Source of the DNA: Myxococcus qinghaiensis
GTDB lineage: Bacteria > Myxococcota > Myxococcia > Myxococcales > Myxococcaceae
NCBI RefSeq assembly: GCF_024198215.1
Contig: NZ_JAKCFA010000004.1
Span: 372,001 to 436,000 of the forward strand
DNA length: 64,000 nucleotides
Direction: 5' to 3'
In this document: one piece after another, positions 43,514-52,578 of the stretch
How the letters are laid out: each line of letters starts with the position of its first letter
Numbering within the stretch: position 1 is the first letter of the stretch
Notes under the pieces: generated by a model
Database searches by the model: none
Seen by the model: only the letters and a program-made list of their open reading frames with translations
Told to the model about the DNA's origin: nothing
Position numbers and translations under genes: made by a program

Positions 43514-45625
43514 GTGCGCTTCCGAACGTTTCCAACGTTGATGATCCTGCTGCTGGGCGGCTGCCGGGGCCCGGGGCCCTCTGGTGCCGCGAGTCCCGTC
43601 CAGGGGCGCGAGGTGATCCGCGCCGAGGTGTGGGTGGACGCGGCGTGGTGGCGGCCCGGGGACGGATCGCGAGAGCGGCCCTTGAGGTCCCTGGCGGAGG
43701 CGCTGGCCCGGCCGGGGCCGCTGACGGTGCACCTGGCGGCGGGGGAGTACCGGGGGCCCTTTATGCTGCCAGCGGACGTCCGGCTGGAGGGCGAGGGACC
43801 CGCCACGGTCCTTCTGATGGAAGGGCCCGAGGGCACGGTCCTGCGGGCTACCGGGTCCACAGGTGGGTCGCCAGGGAACCCAGGAGTGGAAGAAGAGGGG
43901 GCAGGTGCGAGGCCGGCGCCCGAAGGGCTTCGGCGGACGACGTCAGAGCTGCAACGGGTGCCGACCCCAGCTTCCAAGTGGAGTGAGGCCCGGCCGACGA
44001 CCTCGAGTCCGGAGTGGGTGACGCCAGTGGCGGCCAGAGGTATTGGAACCCCCTCGAAGCCCCCGGGCCCAGACGGCGTGCCGCCAACGGCCCCAAGGGA
44101 GAGTGAGGCCGCGTCGGTGGACTCAGGTCCAGCGGGCATGGCGCCAGGAGCATCGAAGGGGCGTGAGGCCGCGTCGGTGGCCTCGGGTCCAGCGGGCATG
44201 GCGCCAAGCGCATCGAAGGGGCATGAGGCTGCCTCGATGGCGCCGGGTCCAGAGGGAGTGTCGTCACGAGCCTCGAAGGAGCGAGAGGCCGCGTTGGTGG
44301 CCTCGGGTCCAGAGGGAGTGTCGTCACGAGCCTCGAAGGAGCGTGAGGCCGTGTCGGTGGCCTCGGGTCCAGCGGGCATGGCGCCAACGGCCTTCGCGGG
44401 GGCAGAGCCCTCGTCCAGTGCCGCGGATCCGAAGGAGCCGCCAACGACTGGGACAGGGGGAGTACTCCTTCGGAACCTGGAGGTCAGGGGAGGAACCTGG
44501 GGCCTGGAGGTGACGGGAAGCACGCGGGTCACCGTGGAGAAGGTGGGCTTCAGCGGCCAGCGCCGGGGCGCGGTGCGCATCACCGCCGGAAGGTTCGAGG
44601 CCGTGGACGCGCGCTTCGAGGCCTCCGTGTCCGAGACCGTGGGAGTCCTGCTCGAGGCGCCCGAGGGCGCGCCATCCCCAGCGCCACCCAGAAGCACCTG
44701 GCTGCGAGGAACGTCCTTCACGGGGCCCTTTCGTCGCGCGGTACGGCTCCGAGGCGCCGAGTCCCAGGCCCTGCTCGAAGACCTGCGCTTCGTAGGTCCT
44801 GTGACGGCGGTGGGGATGGATGGCGGGCACACGGAAGTCCGCCGTGCCGGAGCGGAAGGAGGCCGAGGCGCGGCGTTCTCGGTGGTGGAGGGCAGTCTGG
44901 TGCTGCGGGACGTGCGTGTCCTGGGGCACGAGCTCGCGGTCTCCGCGATGCGTGCGCAGCGGCTCGAGGTCCGTGGCCTGCTCTCCGTGGGCGCGGAGCG
45001 GGCGGGACTGGGCGTGGTCGCCTCGCGAGGTGTCTTGCTGGAGGACGTCGTGGTGCGCGGCAGTGGCAGCCACGGGGCGCTTCAGCTCACGACCTCGGAC
45101 GTGGACGTGCGACGACTCCATGTCGAGGGCGCCGCCGAGTACGGAGTGGTGGCGGTCGGAGGACGCTTGAGGCTCAGGGATGGCACCATGGTGGGCGTGC
45201 GCTCGGCGGACGGAGTCACGGGAGACGGGCTGCACCTGCGTCAGGTTCGCGCGGACGTGGAGGGCGTGGTGATTCGAGAGACCACGGGGGCCTGTGTCCT
45301 CGCGGCTCAGAACGCGCGAGTGCTCCTGCGAGATGCGGAGCTGGAGCGTTGCGGACAGGCGGCGCTGCTGGTGGACACGCTCGCGACGCTGGATGCCACG
45401 GGAGTGGAAGCGCGAGACAGCGGGGAGACGGTGCTGGCGGCGATGGGCGAAGGCGACCTGCGAGTGGACGCGCTCCACGCCCGGGGAAGCCGACAGGGCT
45501 TCATCTGGGCCGAGTGCACGGGAGCCACCCGGGTGCGCCTGGGACGCATCCGCGCGGAGGACAGGCGAGGCGAAGAGGCCGCGTGCGTAGAGCGAATCGC
45601 CGAGCCCCGCACCGCGCCTCGCTGA
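43514..45625 (+). CDS. Right-handed parallel beta-helix lipoprotein with internal 20-residue repeats
   Basis: This is a 703-residue protein. The GTG start opens a lipoprotein signal (MRFRTFPTLMILLLGGC, Cys17 in LGGC). After a pectate-lyase-like opening (VWVDAAWWRPGDGSRERPLRSLAEAL, VHLAAGEYRGPFMLP) a disordered insert of about 170 residues interrupts, with five 20-residue repeats such as REAASVASGPAGMAPSASKG. The chain then resumes as beta-helix coils (about 320-690) with many short beta strands (VRGGTWGLEVTGSTRVTVEK, LEVRGLLSVGAERAGLGVVA, VLLRDAELERCGQAALLVD). It is probably surface or periplasmic and carbohydrate-binding or structural; no catalytic residues are identified. The stop abuts the convergent hydrolase gene with no intervening base. 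Confidence 0.82.
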   Translation: MRFRTFPTLMILLLGGCRGPGPSGAASPVQGREVIRAEVWVDAAWWRPGDGSRERPLRSLAEALARPGPLTVHLAAGEYRGPFMLPADVRLEGEGPATVLLMEGPEGTVLRATGSTGGSPGNPGVEEEGAGARPAPEGLRRTTSELQRVPTPASKWSEARPTTSSPEWVTPVAARGIGTPSKPPGPDGVPPTAPRESEAASVDSGPAGMAPGASKGREAASVASGPAGMAPSASKGHEAASMAPGPEGVSSRASKEREAALVASGPEGVSSRASKEREAVSVASGPAGMAPTAFAGAEPSSSAADPKEPPTTGTGGVLLRNLEVRGGTWGLEVTGSTRVTVEKVGFSGQRRGAVRITAGRFEAVDARFEASVSETVGVLLEAPEGAPSPAPPRSTWLRGTSFTGPFRRAVRLRGAESQALLEDLRFVGPVTAVGMDGGHTEVRRAGAEGGRGAAFSVVEGSLVLRDVRVLGHELAVSAMRAQRLEVRGLLSVGAERAGLGVVASRGVLLEDVVVRGSGSHGALQLTTSDVDVRRLHVEGAAEYGVVAVGGRLRLRDGTMVGVRSADGVTGDGLHLRQVRADVEGVVIRETTGACVLAAQNARVLLRDAELERCGQAALLVDTLATLDATGVEARDSGETVLAAMGEGDLRVDALHARGSRQGFIWAECTGATRVRLGRIRAEDRRGEEAACVERIAEPRTAPR
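44101..44400 (+). repeat. 60-bp in-frame minisatellite in the beta-helix gene
   Basis: Five consecutive 60-bp units begin at 44101, 44161, 44221, 44281 and 44341. Each encodes 20 residues around REAxSVASGPAGMAPxASKG; units 4 and 5 are nearly identical. Two more diverged units can be seen at 43981-44100. Confidence 0.85.
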
Positions 45626-46747
45626 TCACGGAGGTGGCGGAGGCGAGGCGGCGGCCTCCAGGGGCGTCGCGTGCTTCTCCAGCCACTCACGGATGACGGG
45701 ATAGACCTCCCTGGGAGCACCGCTGCCGAACACGAGGTCCCCGTGCCCGTAGTCCAGCGCGTCGCCCCGGTCCTTGCCGAACACGTGCAGCGTGCGGTCC
45801 TCGGCGGTGACGAGGGCGAACTGGCTCTCCACGTTCTCCGCGGTGGCCAGCCGGTCCGCGCTCCCGCCCATGACGAGGATGGGGAGCTGGAGGCGGGAGA
45901 TGCCAGCGCGCCAGTCGCGGGTGCGGTCGAACGAGCGGAACGCATCATGCTCAATCCAGTCCTGGAACTGGAGCAGCACCTTGCGACTCATCGACGACAT
46001 CATGTTCGCGTAGACCTGCCGCTGGATGCGCGGAGGGATGTGCAGGGGATTCACCACGAGGTCCGACAGCGGGAGCGTCACATACCCGAGGAACGGCGCC
46101 AGGCTGGCGCTCATCCACTCCTGCCGGAAGCGTGCGGGCCACGCCGCGCGGACACCCAGCGAGATGAGCGTGCGCAGGAAGGGCTCCGACTTGAAGTGCA
46201 CGGGCGCGCCGAGCGTGAGCAGCCCCGCCAGCTTCGCCCCTTCGGGCCCCTGCGCCAGGCCGTACCCGACCAGCCCTCCCAGGGAATGGCCGAGCCAGAA
46301 GGCACGCTTCGCCCCCGTTTCCTTCAGGGCCAGCTCCAGCAGTGCGGGGCCGTCCTGGAGGATGTGGTCATCGATGGTGAAGTCCGTGTACCGACGCCCA
46401 CGGGGAGGCATGCGCGAGTGCCCCGTGCCTCGCCACTCGACGCTGAAGCAGTCGAAGCCCGCCTCCGCCAGGTAGTGGGCGACAGAGTAGGGGGGCTCGA
46501 AGTCGAACGTGTACCGGTTGGCGGCCAGTCCATGGCACAGCAGCACCGGCTCCTCGAAGCGCCTCACCGGCGCGCGCCGGGCATGCACCGCCAGCTCCCA
46601 CCCATCCGCGCACCGCGCCTTGAAGGCCTGGGGCAGCGGGGTCTTCAGCCGGTACCACCGTCGGACCAGCGCCACCCACAGGACATTGCCCAAGACGACG
46701 ACAAGGCTGGCGACCAGCACCCACACGACCCACCGCCAGTCTCCCAT
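45626..46747 (-). CDS. Membrane-anchored alpha/beta hydrolase
   Basis: This is a 373-residue protein. The start ATG at 46747 follows GGAGGACAAG. The N-terminus is a transmembrane anchor (WVVWVLVASLVVVLGNVLWVAL). The hydrolase core has PVLLCHGLAANRYTFD (HG oxyanion loop), DCFSVEWRGTGHS, the nucleophile elbow FWLGHSLGGLVGYG, PILVMGGSADRL with the acidic residue, and a late His in DALDYGHGDLVFG. This is a complete Ser-Asp-His arrangement. It resembles lipase/esterase-type hydrolases acting on lipids or polyhydroxyalkanoate-like esters. Substrate unknown. It is divergent from pssA, a phospholipid gene, but co-regulation is only a guess. Confidence 0.87.
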   Translation of the reverse strand: MGDWRWVVWVLVASLVVVLGNVLWVALVRRWYRLKTPLPQAFKARCADGWELAVHARRAPVRRFEEPVLLCHGLAANRYTFDFEPPYSVAHYLAEAGFDCFSVEWRGTGHSRMPPRGRRYTDFTIDDHILQDGPALLELALKETGAKRAFWLGHSLGGLVGYGLAQGPEGAKLAGLLTLGAPVHFKSEPFLRTLISLGVRAAWPARFRQEWMSASLAPFLGYVTLPLSDLVVNPLHIPPRIQRQVYANMMSSMSRKVLLQFQDWIEHDAFRSFDRTRDWRAGISRLQLPILVMGGSADRLATAENVESQFALVTAEDRTLHVFGKDRGDALDYGHGDLVFGSGAPREVYPVIREWLEKHATPLEAAASPPPPP

Positions 46748-46866
46748 CTTGTCCTCCTTGCCGACCCCTTGGTCTGACGGTGCCCCGAATAAAACCCTGC
46801 TAAGGTTCGTTCACCCGCCGTCCTGTTGCCAGGAACTCACAGGCATCAGAGGAATTCGAGGGAGCG

Positions 46867-47727
46867 ATGAAGTTACGGAAACTGATGTTCGTGCTGCCGA
46901 ACCTCTTCACCGTCACGTCCATCTTCTGTGGCTTCTATGCCATCACGCTGTGCGCGGGTGAAGCAGGACCCGTCCAGCTGTACCAGGCCGCGTTGGCCAT
47001 CTTCTTCGCGATGTTCTTCGACGGGGTCGACGGTCGCGTTGCCCGGTTGACGAAGACGCAGAGCGACTTCGGTGTGCAGCTCGACAGTCTCGCGGACGTC
47101 GTCTCGTTCGGGGCGGCTCCGGCGCTGTTGGTCTACAAGTGGGCGTTGGCGCCGCTGGGCTTCGCGGGGTTGTTCATCTCCTTCGCGTTCGCCGCCTGTG
47201 GCGCGCTGCGGTTGGCGCGCTTCAACGTGCTGGCGGCGCGCAATCCCCATGGTGGTGGTGGGCGCTTCTTCGTGGGCCTGCCGATTCCGCTGGCCGCGGG
47301 CATGCTGGTGTCGGTCATCATCTCCCACCACGCGGCATCGCGAGGCGCGCCGCTGCACGAGGCGGCCTACGTCCCCGTGGCTGTGGCGGTGGTCGGTCTG
47401 TCGCTGCTGATGGTGTCGACGGTGCGCTACCGCACCTTCAAGGACACGCATCCCAGCCGGAAGAGCGCGGCCGTGTTCACGTTGATGGTGGTGGGCGGTG
47501 TGGCCATCGCCACGCAGTACCATCCCGCGTGGCTGTTGGTGGCCTTCTGTGGTGCGTACCTCGCGCTGGGGTTGGTGGAGTCCGCGGTGCAGGTGCGCAC
47601 GCATCTGGCGGCGCGCAAGCTGGCGGCTGGCTCCGCCGCCGTGGCCACCGTCATCGATGACGAGGATGACGACGAGGAGGCCGAGGATGGCACCGGCCCT
47701 GGCAACGACGGGCCCGCCTTCCTCTGA
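46867..47727 (+). CDS. pssA: CDP-diacylglycerol--serine O-phosphatidyltransferase
   Basis: This is a 286-residue polytopic membrane enzyme of the CDP-alcohol phosphatidyltransferase family. The signature D-G-x2-A-R-x8-G-x3-D-x3-D is intact (D55, G56, A59, R60, G69, D73, D77). Around it are PNLFTVTSIFCGFYAI at the N-terminus and CGALRLARFNV, typical of the type II PssA group. It makes phosphatidylserine, the precursor of phosphatidylethanolamine. About eight hydrophobic segments are visible. The C-terminal tail (DDEDDDEEAEDG) is acidic and disordered, an extension not needed for the enzyme. No psd gene is nearby. GGGAG precedes the ATG. Confidence 0.93.
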   Translation: MKLRKLMFVLPNLFTVTSIFCGFYAITLCAGEAGPVQLYQAALAIFFAMFFDGVDGRVARLTKTQSDFGVQLDSLADVVSFGAAPALLVYKWALAPLGFAGLFISFAFAACGALRLARFNVLAARNPHGGGGRFFVGLPIPLAAGMLVSVIISHHAASRGAPLHEAAYVPVAVAVVGLSLLMVSTVRYRTFKDTHPSRKSAAVFTLMVVGGVAIATQYHPAWLLVAFCGAYLALGLVESAVQVRTHLAARKLAAGSAAVATVIDDEDDDEEAEDGTGPGNDGPAFL

Positions 47728-47919
47728 CCGATGCGAGCGGGGCTGCACCTGCTCCTCCCACCCCGCGTCTTCGCGTGAGCCGTGCCCTTCCTGCGGGAAG
47801 GAGCGCCGGGTCCAGGCAGCGGGGAGGCGGGCGTTCGGACGGGGTCCTGGCGGGTGAGGGAGCGCGGCGACGCTTCCGTCCGTGCCGTGGCCGACGGCTG
47901 CCGCTAGGATGCGCGGCCC

Positions 47920-49185
47920 ATGCGCGTCGAGCTGCTGTGCACTGGTGACGAGCTGGTCACCGGCCTCATCACGGATACGAACAGCACCTGGCTGGAAGCC
48001 CGGCTCTTCGACCTGGGCATCAAGGTGGAGCGGGTGGTGTTGGTGGGCGACGTCCGTCCCGACATCACCCAGGCGCTGCTGGAGGCGGCGTCCCGGGCGG
48101 AAGTGGTGGTGGTGTCCGGCGGTCTGGGACCCACGGCGGACGACTTCACCCTGGAGTGCGCCGCCGCCGCCGCAGGCGTACCGCTCGAAGAAGACGCGAG
48201 GGTGCTCGGGTGGCTGCAAGAGCGCTACGCGGCTCGCGGCCTCCCCATCAACCCGAGCGCTCTGCGCATGGCCCGCATCCCCCGGGGCTCCGAGCCGGTG
48301 CGCAACCCTGCGGGCTCCGCGCCGCTCGTCGTCCTCACCCTGGGGCGCTGTCGCCTGTTCTTCCTGCCCGGTGTGCCGCGCGAGTTCCGTGCCCTGCTCG
48401 AAGGCGAGGTGCTGCCGCGCATCCAGGCGGAGCTGGAGGCGAGCCCCGGCCGCGTGTTCCGTGCCTTCCGCCTGCTGCGCACGGTGGGGCTTCCCGAGTC
48501 GGAGCTGGACCTCGCCGTCGCGCCCCTGGCCCCGAGCCATCCCCGGGTGGTGTTCGGCTTCCGCACGCACGCCCCGGAGAACCACCTCAAGTTGATGGCG
48601 GAGGCCCCCTCGCAGGCCGAGGCCGACGCGGCGCTCGCGGCCGCCGAAATCGAGTGCCGACGGGTGCTGGGTGCGCGCGTCTTCGGCGCGGACGCGGAGG
48701 AGTATGCGCCGGTGCTGCTGGCCCTGCTGGGCCGGGCGGGCGCCACGCTGGCGACGGCGGAGAGCTGCACGGGGGGCCTCATCGCCCAGCGACTCACGGC
48801 GGTGGCGGGAGCCAGCACCGTCTTCGTCGGAGGCGCGGTGGTCTATTCGGAGAAGATGAAGTCCGCATGGGTGGGGGTTCCACCCGAGGTGCTGGAGCGT
48901 CATTCCGCCGTGTCCTCCCAGACGGCCATCGCGATGGCCGAGGGCGTGCGTGCCGCCTGCGGCACGACGTATGGCCTGTCGGTGACGGGGTATGCGGGGC
49001 CTGGAGGAGGAACCGCCGAGGACCCCGTGGGCACGGTGTACTGCGCGCTCGCGGGCCCGGACCTGGCCACGCGGTGTGAGCGCATGTCCTTTTCCGGAGA
49101 CCGAGAGCGCGTGCGCCTCTTCGCTGCCTCCCACACGCTGGAGATGCTGCGGCAGCACCTGCTGTCCGCCGCTGCCCACCCATGA
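47920..49185 (+). CDS. cinA: CinA-type protein: MoCF-biosynthesis-like domain plus nicotinamide-nucleotide amidase
   Basis: This 421-residue protein is full length for CinA. The N-terminal COG1058 half has LLCTGDELVTGLITDTNS, VVVVSGGLGPTADDFT and FFLPGVPREFRALLE; the C-terminal PncC-like half has LATAESCTGGLIAQRLTAV, VVYSEKMKSAWVGV and VTGYAGPGGGTAEDPVGTVY. In characterised homologues the C-terminal half deamidates nicotinamide mononucleotide (NAD salvage) and the N-terminal half can hydrolyse ADP-ribose. The stop overlaps the start of the next gene by four bases. Confidence 0.92.
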   Translation: MRVELLCTGDELVTGLITDTNSTWLEARLFDLGIKVERVVLVGDVRPDITQALLEAASRAEVVVVSGGLGPTADDFTLECAAAAAGVPLEEDARVLGWLQERYAARGLPINPSALRMARIPRGSEPVRNPAGSAPLVVLTLGRCRLFFLPGVPREFRALLEGEVLPRIQAELEASPGRVFRAFRLLRTVGLPESELDLAVAPLAPSHPRVVFGFRTHAPENHLKLMAEAPSQAEADAALAAAEIECRRVLGARVFGADAEEYAPVLLALLGRAGATLATAESCTGGLIAQRLTAVAGASTVFVGGAVVYSEKMKSAWVGVPPEVLERHSAVSSQTAIAMAEGVRAACGTTYGLSVTGYAGPGGGTAEDPVGTVYCALAGPDLATRCERMSFSGDRERVRLFAASHTLEMLRQHLLSAAAHP

Positions 49186-50648
49186 GCCGCTCCAAGTCCA
49201 AGCGCCCCGACCCCTCCACCCCCGAGCCCGGCGTCACGGCTCCAGTCCCCGAGGTGTCGGCCACCCCCGCTTCCGAGACGCCTCCGGAGTCCAGCGCCCC
49301 GTCCACTCCGGGCGAGCCCGCGCGGCAGATGAGCGCGCCGGGCGCGGTCCTTCGCGTGTGGTTCGCCGCCTACCGCGTGGAGGTGTTGCTGTTCGTGGTG
49401 GCCTTCCTGGTGCTCTCGAGCTTCAGCTCCCAGCGCTTCCTGCGACAGAGCGCGGCGCCGCACTTCATCTATCAGGCGCAGTCGTGGTTGGAGGGGCGGC
49501 TGGACGTGGACCCCCAGGTGCTTCCCAACCTGGAGGACTGGGCCTGTGTGCGTCAGGTCGGTGGCGAGAAGGTCCGCTGTGAGGGCCGGCCTCTTCCGGA
49601 TGACCGCTGGTTCGTGAGCTTCCCGTCCTTCCCCGCCGTGGCGATGCTGCCCTTCGTCGCGCTGCACGGCTACCAGTTCAACGACACGTCGTTTGGCGTC
49701 ATCGTCGGTGCGCTGGCGGTGGCGCTCTTCTATTCGCTGCTGCGCTTCCTGGCGAAGGAGGGCGAGACGGCCCGTACTCGCGATGAGAACGTCGTGCTCG
49801 CGCTCACGCTCGCCTTCGGCACGTTGTTCTTCTACTGCGCCATTCGTGGCGAGGTGTGGTTCAGCGCCGAGGTCATGGGCGTGGCCCTCACCTGTCTCTA
49901 CGTGCGCAACGCCCTGCGCGCCCACCGGCCCGTGCTGGCGGGGGTGTTCTTCTCCATGGCGACGCTCACTCGCACGCCGCTGTTCTTCGCGGGCCTCTTC
50001 TTCGTGCTGGAGGCGCTGTGTCCGGGCCCGGAGCCGCGCCTGGAGCAGCTCAAGGCCCTGGGACGTCACTGGAAGCCCGCGGCGCGGAAGGTTGGCTTGT
50101 TCGCGCTGGGCGCCGCGCCCCTGGGGCTGCTGGCCGCTGGCTACAACGTGTATCGCTTCGGCCGGTTGAGCGAGTTCGGCCACGCCTTCCTCTTCAACAA
50201 CCGCGTCAACGTGGACATCGACCGGTGGGGCCTCTTCCACTGGGAATACCTGGGCCGCAACCTGGAGGCCGCCTTCCTCAAGTGGCCGACGTTGTCGCTG
50301 ACGCCGCTCAAGCTCGGCTATGACCCGCGAGGGCTCACGCTGTTGCTGACGCTGCCCCTGCTCGTCTTCCTGCTGATTCCGAAGCTGAAGCCCCGGCTGC
50401 ACTGGCCGCTGTGGCTCACCGTGGCCGTGTGCGCGCTGCCGGGGCTCTTCTACCAGAACACCGGTTACATGCAGTTCGGCTTCCGCTTCAGCCTGGACTA
50501 CACGCCCTATCTGTTGCTGCTCTTCGCCATTGGCGGCTGGTCCCTGCGCCAGCGCGTGGTGCTGGGCACGTTGGCGCTGGGCGTGCTGGTGAACTTCTGG
50601 GGCGCCGTGGCCTTCCGGGGCTACACGGAGCTTGTCCGGAACTGGTAG
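49182..50648 (+). CDS. Polytopic membrane protein, GT-C glycosyltransferase-like
   Basis: The 488-residue protein begins with about 50 residues of Ser/Pro-rich cytoplasmic sequence, then a first TM (VEVLLFVVAFLVLSSF) and about eight to ten more. After TM1 a periplasmic loop (HFIYQAQSWLEGRLDVDP) contains the kind of acidic/aromatic residues seen in GT39/PMT-like proteins that use polyprenyl-linked sugars. Later loops include FFYCAIRGEVWFSAEVMG and FLFNNRVNVDIDRWGLFHWEY. No exact family signature is visible, so GT-C is an inference. It overlaps cinA by ATGA and is probably translated with it. Confidence 0.75.
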   Translation: MSRSKSKRPDPSTPEPGVTAPVPEVSATPASETPPESSAPSTPGEPARQMSAPGAVLRVWFAAYRVEVLLFVVAFLVLSSFSSQRFLRQSAAPHFIYQAQSWLEGRLDVDPQVLPNLEDWACVRQVGGEKVRCEGRPLPDDRWFVSFPSFPAVAMLPFVALHGYQFNDTSFGVIVGALAVALFYSLLRFLAKEGETARTRDENVVLALTLAFGTLFFYCAIRGEVWFSAEVMGVALTCLYVRNALRAHRPVLAGVFFSMATLTRTPLFFAGLFFVLEALCPGPEPRLEQLKALGRHWKPAARKVGLFALGAAPLGLLAAGYNVYRFGRLSEFGHAFLFNNRVNVDIDRWGLFHWEYLGRNLEAAFLKWPTLSLTPLKLGYDPRGLTLLLTLPLLVFLLIPKLKPRLHWPLWLTVAVCALPGLFYQNTGYMQFGFRFSLDYTPYLLLLFAIGGWSLRQRVVLGTLALGVLVNFWGAVAFRGYTELVRNW

Positions 50649-50706
50649 GCCATTGGAGCCCGAGGGCTTGAATCCCCCGGGCTCCGCGCGCAGATAGAAA
50701 GAGGCC

Positions 50707-51210
50707 ATGCAACCTCCCACCGGACAGCCTCCTGCCGGCAAGCGCTGGCACACCCGCGAGGACAGCGGCATCCGCCTCGATGCCCGCCTGCGCTGGTGGC
50801 ACGACGACGAGCCCATCGAACATCCGAAAATCATCGAGCTCTTCAACGCGTCCCTCATCCTGGATGACACGGGCCGCTACCAGCTCCGCATCGGCAATGA
50901 CTGGTGCTTCGTGCAGGTGGCGGATGCCGCGTACGAGGTGCGGACCGTGGACGTCACGCCGGACGAGCGCGTGTCCATCCGGTTGAGCGACCGCACCGCC
51001 GACGTGCTGGACCTCCCCACCCTGGCCGTCGAGCCGGATGGGGTCCTCTCGTGTCGCGTGAAGCAGGGGCGGGCCAAGGCCCGCTTCTCTCGAGACGCGC
51101 AGTACCAGCTGGGCCAGTTGCTGGAGGCGGCTCCCGAGGGAGGGCTCCTGCTGCGCGCGGGTGAGCGTCGCTATCCCGTGGCCCTCTCCCTGGACGAGCT
51201 GGCCGGCTAG
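50707..51210 (+). CDS. DUF1285-family protein
   Basis: This is a 167-residue soluble protein. The middle shows what I recall as the DUF1285 pattern: [40 protein letters not shown], then a strand with [19 protein letters not shown]. The C-terminal half is a beta-rich domain ending [13 protein letters not shown]. Family function is unknown to me. The ATG at 50707 follows AGAGG. Its stop codon overlaps that of the convergent recA in the tetranucleotide CTAG. Confidence 0.72.
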   Translation: MQPPTGQPPAGKRWHTREDSGIRLDARLRWWHDDEPIEHPKIIELFNASLILDDTGRYQLRIGNDWCFVQVADAAYEVRTVDVTPDERVSIRLSDRTADVLDLPTLAVEPDGVLSCRVKQGRAKARFSRDAQYQLGQLLEAAPEGGLLLRAGERRYPVALSLDELAG

Positions 51211-52235
51211 GCCGCTGCCTCCACGGGCGCGGTGGGGCAGGGGAGGGGCGGTGTACCTGCCAGCTCCCGGGCCAGGGTCTCCATCGCGTCGGGGTGCTCG
51301 CGCAGCCACTCCACCGCGCGCTCCCGTCCCTGGCCGATGCGCTCTCCCTTCAGGCTGAAGTGGCTGCCCGCCTTGTCGATGAGTCCCGCGGCCACGCCCA
51401 GGTCGAGCACCTCGGCCGTGCGGTGGATGCCGCTGCCGTACAGCAGGTCGAACTCCGCTTCCTGGAAGGGCGGGGCCAGCTTGTTCTTCACCACCTTCAC
51501 GCGGGCCCTGGAGCCCACCACCGCATCCCCGTCCTTGAGGTTCCCCGTGCGGCGAATCTCCAGTCGGACCGAGGAGTAGAACTTCAGCGCGTTGCCTCCG
51601 GTGGTGGTCTCCGGGTTGCCGAACATCACTCCAATCTTCATGCGAATCTGATTGATGAAGACGATGCAGGTGCCCGAGCGGCTCACCGCGCCCGTGAGCT
51701 TGCGAAGGGCCTGGCTCATCAGCCGCGCCTGCACGCCCATGTGGGCGTCCCCCATCTCTCCTTCGATTTCCGCGCGGGGCACCAGCGCCGCCACCGAGTC
51801 CACCACGATGAGGTCCACGGCTCCCGAGCGCACGAGATGCTCGGTGATTTCCAGGGCCTGCTCTCCGGTGTCCGGCTGGGAGATCAACAACTCCTCCACG
51901 CGAACCCCCAGCTTGCGCGCGTAGTGGATGTCGAGCGCGTGCTCGGCATCGATGAAGGCCGCCACGCCTCCCGCCGCCTGGACCTGGGCAATCGCATGCA
52001 GCGTGAGCGTCGTCTTGCCCGACGACTCATTGCCGAACACCTCCACCACACGCCCTCGGGGATAGCCGCCCACGCCGAGCGCCCGGTCCAACCCCACCGA
52101 GCCCGAGGGAATCACCGCGACCTTCTGCTCATGCGCGTCACCTCCCAGCGTCATCACCGAGCCCCGTCCGAACTGCTTCTCGATGGACGCCACCGCCGCC
52201 GCCACCGCCTTCAGCTTCTCCGTCAGCTTGCTCAT
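51207..52235 (-). CDS. recA: Recombinase RecA
   Basis: This is a 342-residue protein; the ATG at 52235 starts [11 protein letters not shown]. Walker A is GNESSGKT (68-75; most RecA have GPESSGKT), followed by [25 protein letters not shown], Walker [22 protein letters not shown], the L1/L2 loops ([44 protein letters not shown]) and the C-terminal [12 protein letters not shown]. It catalyses strand exchange and LexA co-cleavage. Myxococcus has two recA genes; I believe this position near oar corresponds to the non-inducible recA1, from memory. No GAAC/GTTC-type SOS site is visible in the 343-bp upstream gap. Confidence 0.96.
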   Translation of the reverse strand: MSKLTEKLKAVAAAVASIEKQFGRGSVMTLGGDAHEQKVAVIPSGSVGLDRALGVGGYPRGRVVEVFGNESSGKTTLTLHAIAQVQAAGGVAAFIDAEHALDIHYARKLGVRVEELLISQPDTGEQALEITEHLVRSGAVDLIVVDSVAALVPRAEIEGEMGDAHMGVQARLMSQALRKLTGAVSRSGTCIVFINQIRMKIGVMFGNPETTTGGNALKFYSSVRLEIRRTGNLKDGDAVVGSRARVKVVKNKLAPPFQEAEFDLLYGSGIHRTAEVLDLGVAAGLIDKAGSHFSLKGERIGQGRERAVEWLREHPDAMETLARELAGTPPLPCPTAPVEAAA

Positions 52236-52578
52236 CGACTCCCTCGCCGCCCTGTCCTGGTGTCTGTGCTGCGCTCCGTGTCCTCCGCGTGGAGGTGACG
52301 GGCGCATCGACGTGGGGATGAGCAACACGCATGCCGGGGTGTGCTCTCCTCTCACACGTAGGCGGCGATGCGTCCGCGCGAGCGGCGGGGTGTCCCGGAT
52401 GGTGGAGGGTGAGCGCCGGGAGGCCGGAGGTCTGGATGGCTGCCTGCGCCAGGTGCGACGCGACGTCTTGGCGGCTTATCGATGCGATTCCCACAAGCGG
52501 CATGGGAGCGCCTGTCTGCCTGCTGGCTACACGGCGCTTTGCGTTGAAGTTTGGAGGGGGCGGCATGACCTTCCTCTC
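52236..52578. other. 343-bp divergent region between recA and the NADH dehydrogenase gene
   Basis: It contains no complete gene apart from a five-codon minicistron (52565-52582) in front of the dehydrogenase, and I recognise no palindromic LexA-type operator. A strong ribosome site (GGAGGGGG, 52553-52560) is visible near its right end. Confidence 0.5.

Noticed and set aside
46790-46830. Extended -10 promoter (TGCTAAGGT) for pssA
   Set aside because: No convincing -35 at the right distance; too weak to list.
46873-49179. 768-codon antisense frame over pssA and cinA
   Set aside because: Both genes on the plus strand have complete family signatures; the antisense product has none.
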